Source: Clostridia bacterium
GTDB taxonomy: Bacteria; Bacillota; Clostridia; Oscillospirales; Acutalibacteraceae
DNA length: 7,161 nt
Direction of reading: 5' to 3'
Assembly: GCA_017454565.1 (NCBI GenBank)
Contig: JAFTCS010000150.1
Location: 1 to 7,161, forward strand
The notes beneath the pieces were generated by a model that saw only the letters and a program-made list of their open reading frames with translations, ran no database searches and was not told the DNA's origin. A program made the translations under genes and the position numbers. Positions 1-5,821 of this stretch are shown here, piece after piece; the stretch's first letter is position 1; each line of letters opens with the position of its first letter.

Positions 1-525
1 ACGGGCGAGCACCACATTGCACTGGTGTGCGGCGACATAGGCAACGGCGAGGATATTCTCTGCCGTGTACATTCCGAGTGCCTTACCGGCGATGTTTTCG
101 GCTCTGCGCGCTGCGACTGCGGCGAACAGCTTCACACCGCAATGAAAATGGTACAAAAGGAAGGCCGCGGAATCATACTTTACATGCGTCAGGAAGGGCG
201 CGGAATAGGGCTTATAAACAAACTAAGGGCATACGAGCTGCAGGAACAGGGTCTTGACACCGTGGACGCCAACATAAAGCTGGGCTTTGCTCCCGACCTG
301 AGAGAATACTGGAACGGTGCTCAGATACTTCAGCAGCTCGGTGTAAAGTCGCTCAGGCTGATAACGAACAATCCCAGCAAGATATACGGTCTTGAGGGCT
401 TCAATTTCATCATAAAAGAGCGCGTTCCCATCGAGATAGCCCCCGGAGAGTATGACGGCTTTTATCTGCGCACCAAAAAGGAACGCATGGGACACATCTT
501 CAACGAGATAGATCTGAACAATTAA
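1..525 (+). CDS. ribBA: GTP cyclohydrolase II domain of RibBA (5'-truncated by window)
   Basis: The reading frame is open from base 1, so the gene starts outside the window; 174 residues are visible. GTP cyclohydrolase II opens GTP to 2,5-diamino-6-ribosylamino-pyrimidinone phosphate, the first committed step of riboflavin synthesis, in the cytoplasm. The zinc ligands are visible as Cys27, Cys38 and Cys40 of the fragment (HSECLTGDVFGSARCDCGEQ). They are followed by the substrate-binding stretch LYMRQEGRGIGLINKLRAYE, the catalytic-region DLREY near residues 99-103, TNNPSK near 123-128, and a normal C-terminus ending soon after MGH. The visible part begins close to the start of the domain. In Firmicutes this domain is usually fused behind a DHBP synthase domain; that is inferred here and would lie upstream. 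The usual Tyr-Gly after DLRE is Tyr-Trp (REYWNG), a small variation. ribH follows 18 bases later in the same operon. Confidence 0.95.
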   Translation, partial: TGEHHIALVCGDIGNGEDILCRVHSECLTGDVFGSARCDCGEQLHTAMKMVQKEGRGIILYMRQEGRGIGLINKLRAYELQEQGLDTVDANIKLGFAPDLREYWNGAQILQQLGVKSLRLITNNPSKIYGLEGFNFIIKERVPIEIAPGEYDGFYLRTKKERMGHIFNEIDLNN

Positions 526-543
526 AAATTTGGAGGTAATACC

Positions 544-1014
544 ATGAATATCAATCTTATCGAAGGAAAAGTAGTAGCGCCCGAGGGTATGAAGGTAGCT
601 ATCGTTGCATCAAGGTTCAACAGCTTTATAGTTGAAAAGCTGCTGGAGGGCGCCGTTGACGGACTGGTGCGTCACGGTGTTGACGAGAAGAATATTGACG
701 CCGCATGGGTTCCGGGTGCATTTGAGATACCTGTGATAGCTCAGAAAATGGCAGAAAGCGGAAAGTACGACGCCGTAATTTGTGTAGGCGCCGTTATCCG
801 CGGTTCGACCTCTCACTATGAGCTGGTGGTGAACGAAACAACAAAGGGCATAGCTCAGGCAAGCCTTAAAAGCGGTATTCCGGTGCTTTTCGGCGTTATT
901 GCAACAGAAAACATCGAGCAGGCTATCGAGCGCGCCGGCACCAAGGCAGGCAACAAGGGCTATGACTGCGCTTTAGGCGCCATAGAAATGGTCAACCTGA
1001 TGAAGCAGATCTGA
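544..1014 (+). CDS. ribH: 6,7-dimethyl-8-ribityllumazine synthase
   Basis: This 156-aa protein has the normal length for a lumazine synthase. It condenses 5-amino-6-ribitylaminouracil with 3,4-dihydroxy-2-butanone 4-phosphate to give the lumazine precursor of riboflavin; family members assemble as pentamers or 60-mer capsids in the cytoplasm. Visible motifs are SRFN (residues 23-26, ribityl/uracil site), WVPGAFEIP (55-63), and GAVIRGSTSHYELVVNE (82-98), with the likely catalytic His91 and phosphate-contacting residues. The typical C-terminal AGTKAGNKG (131-139) follows, with Arg130 just before it. The ATG is fixed by a strong GGAGG at 532-536, seven bases upstream. The gene sits 18 bases after ribBA and one base before the HAD phosphatase, so all three are probably co-transcribed. 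No ribE or ribD lies in the window; they would be expected upstream. Confidence 0.97.
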   Translation: MNINLIEGKVVAPEGMKVAIVASRFNSFIVEKLLEGAVDGLVRHGVDEKNIDAAWVPGAFEIPVIAQKMAESGKYDAVICVGAVIRGSTSHYELVVNETTKGIAQASLKSGIPVLFGVIATENIEQAIERAGTKAGNKGYDCALGAIEMVNLMKQI

Positions 1015-1015
1015 T

Positions 1016-1720
1016 ATGATACTTTTATTTGATTTTGACGGAACGATACACGACACCAAGCACCTTTACGGCTGCGCTTTCAGAAAAGCATACGAAATGC
1101 TTGTTGAAAATGGGATGGCTAACGAACGTTACTACACGGATGATGAGGTGTCGAAATATCTTGGAGTCAGTGCTCCGGACATGTGGAACAGCTTTATGCC
1201 CGAGCTGCCTGATGAGATGAAGCACAGCGCCAGCATGCTGATCGGCAAAGAAATGATAGACGGCGTTCTGAACGGACAAGCCGTGCTGTACGATGGTATC
1301 ATTGAGGTGCTCAGCGAGCTGAAAAGCAGGGGCTGCAGGCTGATGATACTCTCAAACTGCCGGCGCAGCTACATGGACGCGCACCGCAGAGCTTCAGGGC
1401 TTGACCGGTTTTTCGAGGACTATTTCTGTGCAGAGGAATACGGCTTTATTCCCAAGCACGAAATATTCCTGCACATAAAGAAAAAATATCCGGGCTGCAC
1501 CTTCATAATGACAGGTGACAGAGCCTCGGATATTGAGGTAGGCAGGCGCAATTCACTGCCTGCTATTGGATGTCTGTACGGCTTTGCTGCCCCCGGCGAG
1601 CTTGACCAGGCCGACATGCTTGCAAGCTCTCCCGCCGACATTCCGGGGTGCGTGACCAGCGTGACCAGCGTGACCAGCGTGATGCTGGACCCCTGTTCGC
1701 GGAGATTGATAAACAAGTAG
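1016..1720 (+). CDS. HAD-family (phosphoglycolate phosphatase-like) hydrolase, possible riboflavin-pathway phosphatase
   Basis: A 234-aa HAD-superfamily hydrolase. Motif I is DFDGT with nucleophile Asp6 and acid/base Asp8. A helical cap covers about residues 15-90. Motif II is Ser113 in ILSN, motif III probably Lys147 in FIPKHE, and motif IV GDRASDIEVG with Asp168 and Asp172. The ATG lies one base after the ribH stop (TGATATG) with no convincing Shine-Dalgarno of its own, which suggests translational coupling to ribH. HAD enzymes of several subclasses dephosphorylate 5-amino-6-(5-phosphoribitylamino)uracil in bacteria and plants, so this position suggests that role; substrate cannot be read from the sequence. 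The HAD fold should end near residue 205-210. Residues 212-234 begin with three Val-Thr-Ser repeats and are encoded by repeat element A, so the present C-terminus is probably a replacement or extension. Confidence 0.9.
   Translation: MILLFDFDGTIHDTKHLYGCAFRKAYEMLVENGMANERYYTDDEVSKYLGVSAPDMWNSFMPELPDEMKHSASMLIGKEMIDGVLNGQAVLYDGIIEVLSELKSRGCRLMILSNCRRSYMDAHRRASGLDRFFEDYFCAEEYGFIPKHEIFLHIKKKYPGCTFIMTGDRASDIEVGRRNSLPAIGCLYGFAAPGELDQADMLASSPADIPGCVTSVTSVTSVMLDPCSRRLINK
1652..1678 (+). repeat. Three tandem copies of a 9-bp repeat inside the HAD gene end
   Basis: The unit GTGACCAGC occurs three times head to tail (1652-1660, 1661-1669, 1670-1678) and is followed by a diverged partial copy. Being a multiple of three it keeps frame and encodes Val-Thr-Ser three times. 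Element B has the matching CCAGCGTGACG only once (minus strand, within 6040-6065), so the expansion is specific to copy A. Confidence 0.9.
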
Positions 1721-2006
1721 GCAACTACACCCCTCGCGCACAGTAGCTTAGTAACAACCGCGATCGGTTTAGTTTCGGTCAGACTAAGCTATGAACGCGA
1801 ACAGCGTTTTCGGGGGGCGCGGGTCTCCGGTGGAGACCTCTGCGCAGCAGAAGCACCGAGCGGAGTGCCTCCGCTGTCGATTTCGTTTTGGGAACGGATA
1901 AGGCAACGATGCAGAGTTTGTTTCCAAAATATAATCGTCCAGTGCGGTCACGCACCCGACAGGCGAGACACGGGGGGACTTTTCCGCAAAAGTCCCCCTG
2001 ACCGGC
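1652..2006 (+). mobile_element. MITE-like repeat element, copy A (inverted relative to copy B)
   Basis: A non-coding, GC-rich, hairpin-rich element, about 355 bases. Compared with the minus strand of copy B, 1674-1700 matches 6065-6040 (about 23/27), 1765-1792 matches 5972-5945 (about 22/28), 1793-1854 matches 5944-5883 (61/62), and 1956-2006 matches 5872-5822 (51/51). Conserved hairpins are GGTCTCC/GGAGACC (1822-1838), TCTGC/GCAGA (1839-1851) and an 11-bp stem GGGGGACTTTT/AAAAGTCCCCC with a CCGC loop (1973-1998). Copy A has about 91 additional bases between the last two (1865-1955). The left limit is uncertain because no clear terminal repeat is present there. It overlaps the last codons of the HAD gene and fills the space between two convergent genes; apart from it, 1721-2037 holds no gene. 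It has no transposase, so if mobile it depends on an enzyme elsewhere. Confidence 0.75.
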
Positions 2007-2037
2007 TTTCAAATTTATACTTTTTTGAACAATAATA

Positions 2038-2859
2038 TTAATCGTAAAAAATTGAAAGATCAAAGTCCGGGTCGGCGGCTTCTGCGGTGTGTATCAGCAT
2101 GGCAAGGGTATGCTCGCCCCAGTCATAGTCCGACATGTACTCTCCGCTCAGTGTAAGGAGATTTCCTTTCGGGTCCTCAATAAATGAATAATAATCACAT
2201 TTAAACATCTCCTTGTTTATCGTACAGCCGCCCCGGTAGCTCTGGAAAATCTCCGGAATATTGTATCGCTCCAATGTTTCATGTATGGAATTCACAGCCT
2301 TTCGGTACAGACGCTTTGTCCTTTCATCAAATGTTCTTGACGGCCAGAGCTTGTCCACAGCCTCAACGCAGGAAATTGCCCCAAGCCTGTCTACACACAG
2401 GGCAAGCAGTTCCTTCGCCTTGGCATTGTGAAAAATAACCGGCAAACCGTTCACGAAAACCTCGAAACGACCGAAGGTGCGCACCACCACGCTTGTATGT
2501 CTGAAGCCGATATTATCAAAGTAATCGAGACACAGCTCAACATTCTTTACAGAATACGGCTTTTGAAGAAATCTGTCACAATTATATCTGAACACGTTCA
2601 TTGAATCCTCGGCATTTCTGCCGGTAAGACATATCAAAGGAAAACAGTTTTGCCGTCTGGACTCTTCTATTATTTTCACAAAATCAATATTCACATCGTC
2701 AACCGCCACAAAAAGCATATCCGCACGGTGATATTTTAAAAATGTAATACACTCAATATGGTCGCTGAATCGCCTGCTTTCAATACCGCGCAGACCAAAC
2801 AGAATATCCGTCAGCTTAGTATTGGCAGCAAAATCGCTGTCGCAGATCAAAGCCGTCAT
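2038..2859 (-). CDS. SARP-like transcriptional regulator with degenerate receiver domain
   Basis: A 273-aa cytoplasmic DNA-binding protein. Residues 1-115 look like a response-regulator receiver: acidic pair region near CDSD (6-9), Thr79 in ICLTG, and Lys100 in FLQKP. However, the position of the phosphorylated Asp at the end of strand 3 (ADMLFVA, 46-52) is Ala52. Residues 124-222 form a winged-helix of the OmpR/SARP type (TFGRFEVFVNG, then KAKELLALCVDRLGA and a LWP motif). The C-terminus has the short GEYMSDYDW motif (239-247) typical of compact clostridial SARP-like regulators. The chosen ATG has GAGGAG eight bases upstream (2868-2873); an earlier in-frame ATG at 2937 lacks a ribosome site. 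The gene is transcribed alone from its own promoter (2972-3000), converging on the HAD gene and element A. Targets are unknown; the neighbouring minus-strand genes or itself are possible. Confidence 0.85.
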   Translation of the reverse strand: MTALICDSDFAANTKLTDILFGLRGIESRRFSDHIECITFLKYHRADMLFVAVDDVNIDFVKIIEESRRQNCFPLICLTGRNAEDSMNVFRYNCDRFLQKPYSVKNVELCLDYFDNIGFRHTSVVVRTFGRFEVFVNGLPVIFHNAKAKELLALCVDRLGAISCVEAVDKLWPSRTFDERTKRLYRKAVNSIHETLERYNIPEIFQSYRGGCTINKEMFKCDYYSFIEDPKGNLLTLSGEYMSDYDWGEHTLAMLIHTAEAADPDFDLSIFYD

Positions 2860-2867
2860 TTCACCAT

Positions 2868-2873
2868 CTCCTC
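2868..2873 (-). promoter_or_regulatory. Ribosome binding site fixing the regulator start
   Basis: GAGGAG on the minus strand, eight bases before the ATG at 2859. It argues for the 273-aa product over a 299-aa one starting at 2937, where no Shine-Dalgarno is seen and the extra residues are lysine-rich and unlike a receiver domain. Confidence 0.85.
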
Positions 2874-2951
2874 GTTCAAACTTCCGTTTTTTATATAACT
2901 TTAACAATAGTGCTTCAGGACATAAATTAGTGCTCAAAAATCACATTTGTA

Positions 2952-2970
2952 TCAATACTCCCTCTATTGA
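2952..2970 (-). promoter_or_regulatory. Operator-like palindrome at the regulator transcription start
   Basis: TCAATA and TATTGA form a perfect 6-bp inverted repeat with a 7-base spacer, beginning two bases after the -10 box of the regulator promoter and covering the expected start of transcription. This is a common place for a repressor or autoregulator to bind. It could also be a weak 5' hairpin in the mRNA. A binding role is inference. Confidence 0.4.
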
Positions 2971-2971
2971 A

Positions 2972-3000
2972 ATTATACACCAACGGGCGCTTCGTGTCAA
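2972..3000 (-). promoter_or_regulatory. Housekeeping promoter for the SARP-like regulator
   Basis: On the minus strand, TTGACA (3000-2995) and TATAAT (2977-2972) are separated by exactly 17 bases, matching the sigma-70/SigA consensus at both hexamers. Transcription should start near 2965, giving a leader of about 105 bases before the ATG at 2859. The promoter lies just downstream of the small gene ending at 3057, so the regulator need not rely on readthrough. Confidence 0.85.
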
Positions 3001-3056
3001 TATTATTTACAAAACTTCTTTCCTGCCCACTGATGCTCCGAGATTTCTGTATGCTT

Positions 3057-3341
3057 TCAGCACATCATATCCTCAATAATATTCCTGAGGTGTGCCGGAT
3101 AAACGTCCATCTCAAACACAAGATTGCGTATGCGCAACACTTCGTCAAGATCATCCGAGATCGCATCCACTTTGCAGTATTCGCCTTTTTTACCTGCAAG
3201 AAGCGGGTTGCAGTTGTACATACTCAGACCATACATTTTTATACAGACATTTCTATCAAGAATAACAAACGATTCCGTGACATCACATCTGTATTGATCT
3301 TTCAAGACATCATTATCAAGCTTCAAAGCAACACAATCCAC
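3057..3341 (-). CDS. Small conserved hypothetical protein, DUF6514-like
   Basis: A 94-aa protein with no signal peptide or membrane segment. The C-terminal half reads KMYGLSMY, a short linker, VDAISDDLDEVLRIRNLVFE, and PAHLRNIIEDMM. This resembles my recollection of the small clostridial DUF6514 family, which ends in a 'YGI ... IS.D ... HL.d.vEDf' pattern; the function of that family is unknown and the match is from memory. The start is chosen as GTG (3341-3339) because AAGGAG lies nine bases upstream (3351-3356). The frame is open further 5' to a TTG at 3413, but that has no ribosome site and would precede the likely transcription start. Three cysteines in the first half and one at the C-terminus are visible, with no obvious metal motif. 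It lies upstream of the regulator gene on the same strand, which has its own promoter. Confidence 0.65.
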   Translation of the reverse strand: MDCVALKLDNDVLKDQYRCDVTESFVILDRNVCIKMYGLSMYNCNPLLAGKKGEYCKVDAISDDLDEVLRIRNLVFEMDVYPAHLRNIIEDMMC

Positions 3342-3385
3342 CCAAAACAACTCCTTGTATAATATTTTAGAATAATACAAATAGG

Positions 3386-3414
3386 ATAATAACTGATTAT
3401 TGTAACGCTGCAAA
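3386..3414 (-). promoter_or_regulatory. Possible promoter for the small DUF6514-like gene
   Basis: On the minus strand, TTTGCA (3414-3409) and TATTAT (3391-3386) are 17 bases apart. The -10 matches consensus at five of six positions, the -35 at four. Transcription would begin near 3379, just upstream of the AAGGAG site and GTG start. Moderate to weak evidence. Confidence 0.4.
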
Positions 3415-3424
3415 CCTGTGGAAC

Positions 3425-3525
3425 AAAAAACCGGCGCACGATATTAAAGGCATAAAATCAACATTTCTGCCCTCAATGCTTATATTATACAATATCATGC
3501 GCCACCGAAGTGCCACTTTTGAGGG
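3425..3525 (-). ncRNA. Structured intergenic region with interleaved inverted repeats and a U-tract; possible small RNA or attenuator
   Basis: Two inverted repeats interlock. Arm GGCGCATGATATT (minus strand, 3503-3491) pairs with AATATCGTGCGCC (3445-3433) at 12 of 13 positions and is followed by GGTTTTTTG, as in an intrinsic terminator. CCCTCAA (3525-3519) pairs perfectly with TTGAGGG (3476-3470), and the latter lies inside the loop of the first stem. Within that loop GGCA-g-AAAT / ATTT-ta-TGCC forms a nested hairpin whose first bases overlap TTGAGGG, so the pairings partly compete. The arrangement on the minus strand would suit a small RNA ending at about 3425, or a leader with alternative folds. 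No reliable promoter for it was found. It could equally be a mobile-element remnant. Confidence 0.3.
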
Positions 3526-3635
3526 TATATCGGCATGAAAAACCGTCTTTTTTAATAAATTTTCAAAAAAAATTTTGTCAGGGTCAGATTTTACCCACTA
3601 CAATTTTCAGCCGGCTTTATTCTGCCGGACAAACA
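3526..3635. other. AT-rich non-coding stretch with insertion-sequence-like ends
   Basis: No gene is seen. The stretch contains long A and T runs (3545-3576), a GGGT/ACCC inverted pair (3581-3596), and a CCGGC/GCCGG hairpin (3611-3628). Phrases such as GTCAGGGTCAGATTTTACCC, together with GTGCCACTTTTGAGGG just to the left (3510-3525), loosely resemble the spaced terminal repeats of IS21-family insertion sequences. No transposase fragment accompanies them, so this is only a suggestion. Confidence 0.2.
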
Positions 3636-3671
3636 AAAAGCCGATGAGACCTTTTGTCCCATCGGTTTTTT
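3636..3671 (-). terminator. Intrinsic terminator, probably bidirectional
   Basis: CCGATGAGAC (3641-3650) and GTCCCATCGG (3656-3665) form a 10-position stem with one A/C mismatch and a five-base loop. It is flanked by five A's on the left and six T's on the right, so it has a U-tract on either strand. It ends the minus-strand nnr-lipoprotein transcript, 70 bases after the lipoprotein stop. No plus-strand gene reads into it. Confidence 0.85.
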
Positions 3672-3741
3672 CGATCTGAATATTTACTTTTCAAAAATAC
3701 AGCAGCACAGGAATAAACAGCCAAATTCCCATATACAAAGA

Positions 3742-4215
3742 TCAGTTGATTTTCAGCTCCTTGTCTTTCAGCGAGAGCACACGGCCACTGACATCGGTAT
3801 AAATTTTCATGCCGTCACAGGTAAACTCATAGCTGCCGTCATCACATTTTTTCACAGGCTCAGACTCCGAAGAAGCGAGCGCGTCATACACCCTGAAAAC
3901 CTCTCCCGCAAGTGAATCACTGCTCAGACTGCCGCCCCTGCACATCAGTGAGCCAAGGGAACATGCACACCCGTCATTGCTGCGCGTGAAAGTCAGTCCC
4001 GATATCTCTTCAGGCGAGAGAAGAGTCACGGAAGCGGTATCCTTGTCAATATACCTGATATGGCATTTATACTCATTTCCGCGGTATTGCACCGCCGCGT
4101 CCTCATCCGCCGCAGCCTGCACATCCGGGAAGCTGACGCTCTCGGAGCAGCCCGGCGTTATCGCAAGAATAAATCCTGCTCCGACAATTGCTATGATCCG
4201 ATGGAGCTTTTTCAA
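3742..4215 (-). CDS. Small predicted lipoprotein of unknown function
   Basis: A 157-aa protein with a short basic N-terminus (MKKLHR), a hydrophobic stretch (residues 7-19) and a cysteine at 23 (ITPGC), followed by a polar region. This fits a lipoprotein signal peptide cleaved before Cys23, though Thr-Pro before Gly-Cys is not the classic lipobox. The mature part has a beta-rich pattern (YKCHIRYIDKDTASVTLLSP, then GLTF, and a late YEFTCDGMKIYTD) recalling uncharacterised clostridial surface lipoproteins with LolA-like folds; that is only a resemblance. Five further cysteines (51, 83, 85, 92 and two late ones at 124 and 133, one possibly unpaired) might form disulfides outside the cell. The start is TTG at 4215, preceded by AGGGTGAT (4219-4226); no ATG is available in frame. 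It follows nnr by 44 bases and is probably co-transcribed with it. Confidence 0.7.
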   Translation of the reverse strand: MKKLHRIIAIVGAGFILAITPGCSESVSFPDVQAAADEDAAVQYRGNEYKCHIRYIDKDTASVTLLSPEEISGLTFTRSNDGCACSLGSLMCRGGSLSSDSLAGEVFRVYDALASSESEPVKKCDDGSYEFTCDGMKIYTDVSGRVLSLKDKELKIN

Positions 4216-4234
4216 CAGATCACCCTGTTTTAAG

Positions 4235-4260
4235 AGAAAACCGGACTCCTGCGGCTTTCT
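4235..4260 (-). other. Hairpin between nnr and the lipoprotein gene
   Basis: On the minus strand AGAAAGCCG and CGGTTTTCT form a nine-pair stem with one G-U pair and an eight-base loop, starting at the last base of the nnr stop codon. The 3' arm is U-rich, so it might act as a weak terminator or processing site that lowers lipoprotein expression relative to nnr. No experimental support. Confidence 0.35.
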
Positions 4261-5783
4261 CAGAATATCGTTTTCAGTTCAGCTATCATATCGGTAGGCA
4301 GCATTGATCTTGCGGAAAACTTTTCTGCGCACCTGTCGCCGGCAAGACCGTGGTAATAAACGGCGCTTACCGCAGCGCTCTCGGTATCCATTCCCTGAGC
4401 AAGCAGGCTGGCGATCATTCCTGCGAGGACATCTCCGCTGCCGCCCTTGCCCATGCCGTTGTTACCCGTAAGGTTCACATACACCCTGCCGTTTGGCGCC
4501 GCAACAAGCGTATTTGCACCCTTGAGCACAAGCGTAACGCCGTAATCCAGCGCAAACCGTCTTGCAATATGATACCTGTCTGACTGCACTGTGCTTATGT
4601 CTGTACCCAGCAGCTTTGCCATCTCTCCGGGGTGCGGCGTAAGCACAATGGGTGCAGCTGACCTTTTCAATACATTTATATTCGAGCTTATTGCATTTAT
4701 TCCATCTGCGTCAAGCACCAGCGGCTTAACTGCGCCGTCCACCAAAAGAGCCACCAGACTGCTTATGCTCGTGCTGCGTCCGATTCCGCAGCCGATAAGC
4801 GCCGCATTACAGCCACTGTTCATCAGGTCTATAAGCTTTCCGTATTCGTCAATGTCTATCATGCCGTCTTTTGACTGCGCAAGAGGTTTATATACAGGTT
4901 CTGCAAGCCGTGAAGCTATTATAGGGTAGATAGATTCCGGCACAGCTAATTTGAGCAGTCCCACACCCATTCGGAGGGCAGCCTCAGCAGACATCATTGC
5001 TGCCCCTGCCATACCGTAGCTGCCGCAGACAGAAAGAAGAGTACCGTTATCGCCCTTATGAGCTGAGGCTTTCTTCTGAGGGAAAGGGTGTGCCGCCACA
5101 AACTCATCTGTAGAAAGCATGATATAGGGTGAATTTTTAACAACAGACTCCGGTATGCCCACAGATTCCACGCTTATGATTCCGCACTTATCCGCCGAAG
5201 GGTAGAGAACATGCAGCGGCTTGAGCGCTGTAAACGTCACCGTATAATGCGCGCAAAAGCACAGGCCGCCTATCCTGCCGGTATCGCATTCAATACCGCT
5301 GGGAAGGTCTGCAGCGATACGCACTGCTCTTTTATTATCGTTGCAGAAACCGAAAAGGTCTGAAATATCGGCAGGCAGCTCGCCGCGGAAGCCTATTCCG
5401 TATACCGCGTCGATTATCATATCGGAATCCCTGACAATGCCTATGCACTCGTAATAATGTTCTGAATAATACAGCACCTCCACATTTCCGGGCAGCAGGC
5501 TCATATTCATACGCGCAAGCTCGGTTTTAGGTTCGCCGCAGGTAAGAATGACCTTAACGCTGCACATGACCGCCAACAGCCTTGCGATTACAAATCCGTC
5601 GCCGCCGTTATTGCCAGAGCCGCACAGCACACACACGCTGCGCAATTTCCTTTCGGAAATGAGCTTTGCCGCCAGATCTGCGACCTTGGCGCCGGCATTT
5701 TCCATAAGCCTGTCCATTCCGATACCATGATCCACAGCGATCATCTCAATATTTTTCATAACGCCGCTTTCTGTAACGACCAT
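4260..5783 (-). CDS. nnr: Bifunctional NAD(P)H-hydrate epimerase / ADP-dependent NAD(P)H-hydrate dehydratase
   Basis: A 507-aa protein of normal length for the two-domain Nnr (YjeF) family. It repairs hydrated, inactive NADHX and NADPHX in the cytoplasm: the N-terminal domain interconverts the R and S epimers and the C-terminal ribokinase-like domain dehydrates the S form using ADP. The epimerase part (about 1-215) shows CGSGNNGGDGFVIAR (54-68), IIDAVYGIGFRGEL (123-136) and DLPSGIECDTG (159-169). The dehydratase part (about 230-505) shows LDADGIN (357-363), LTPHPGEMAKLLG (381-393), VLKGAN (419-424) and GNNGMGKGGSGDVLAGM (440-456), including the catalytic Asp451. No key residue appears lost. 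The ATG has AGAGGTG seven bases upstream (5791-5797). Only 38 bases separate the start from repeat element B, so its promoter must lie in or beyond that element. The lipoprotein gene follows. Confidence 0.95.
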   Translation of the reverse strand: MVVTESGVMKNIEMIAVDHGIGMDRLMENAGAKVADLAAKLISERKLRSVCVLCGSGNNGGDGFVIARLLAVMCSVKVILTCGEPKTELARMNMSLLPGNVEVLYYSEHYYECIGIVRDSDMIIDAVYGIGFRGELPADISDLFGFCNDNKRAVRIAADLPSGIECDTGRIGGLCFCAHYTVTFTALKPLHVLYPSADKCGIISVESVGIPESVVKNSPYIMLSTDEFVAAHPFPQKKASAHKGDNGTLLSVCGSYGMAGAAMMSAEAALRMGVGLLKLAVPESIYPIIASRLAEPVYKPLAQSKDGMIDIDEYGKLIDLMNSGCNAALIGCGIGRSTSISSLVALLVDGAVKPLVLDADGINAISSNINVLKRSAAPIVLTPHPGEMAKLLGTDISTVQSDRYHIARRFALDYGVTLVLKGANTLVAAPNGRVYVNLTGNNGMGKGGSGDVLAGMIASLLAQGMDTESAAVSAVYYHGLAGDRCAEKFSARSMLPTDMIAELKTIF

Positions 5784-5821
5784 AACAATACACCTCTCGG
5801 TAAAAATTTATAACCCATCGC

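Noticed and set aside
1652..1690. Short tandem repeats as a possible CRISPR array.
   Set aside because: The 9-bp units are contiguous with no spacers and are in frame within a coding sequence.
1973..1998. The 11-bp GGGGGACTTTT hairpin as an intrinsic terminator of the rib operon.
   Set aside because: No T-run follows the stem on either strand in either copy; the nearest T-rich stretch is about 20 bases away. It may still slow transcription.
1779..2063. Open reading frame across element A on the minus strand.
   Set aside because: It runs through perfect hairpins and repeat blocks, has no ribosome site or recognisable motif, and is not kept in copy B.
2860..2937. Earlier in-frame ATG that would extend the regulator by 26 residues.
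   Set aside because: It has no ribosome site, whereas the ATG at 2859 has GAGGAG at eight bases and starts directly with the first strand of the receiver domain.
3484..3515. TATAAT on the minus strand at 3489-3484, and a sigma-54-like TGGCAC-N5-TGGC at 3515-3501.
   Set aside because: The TATAAT has no acceptable -35 at 16-18 bases, and the -12 part of the sigma-54 motif lacks the usual TTGC; both lie inside the structured repeats.
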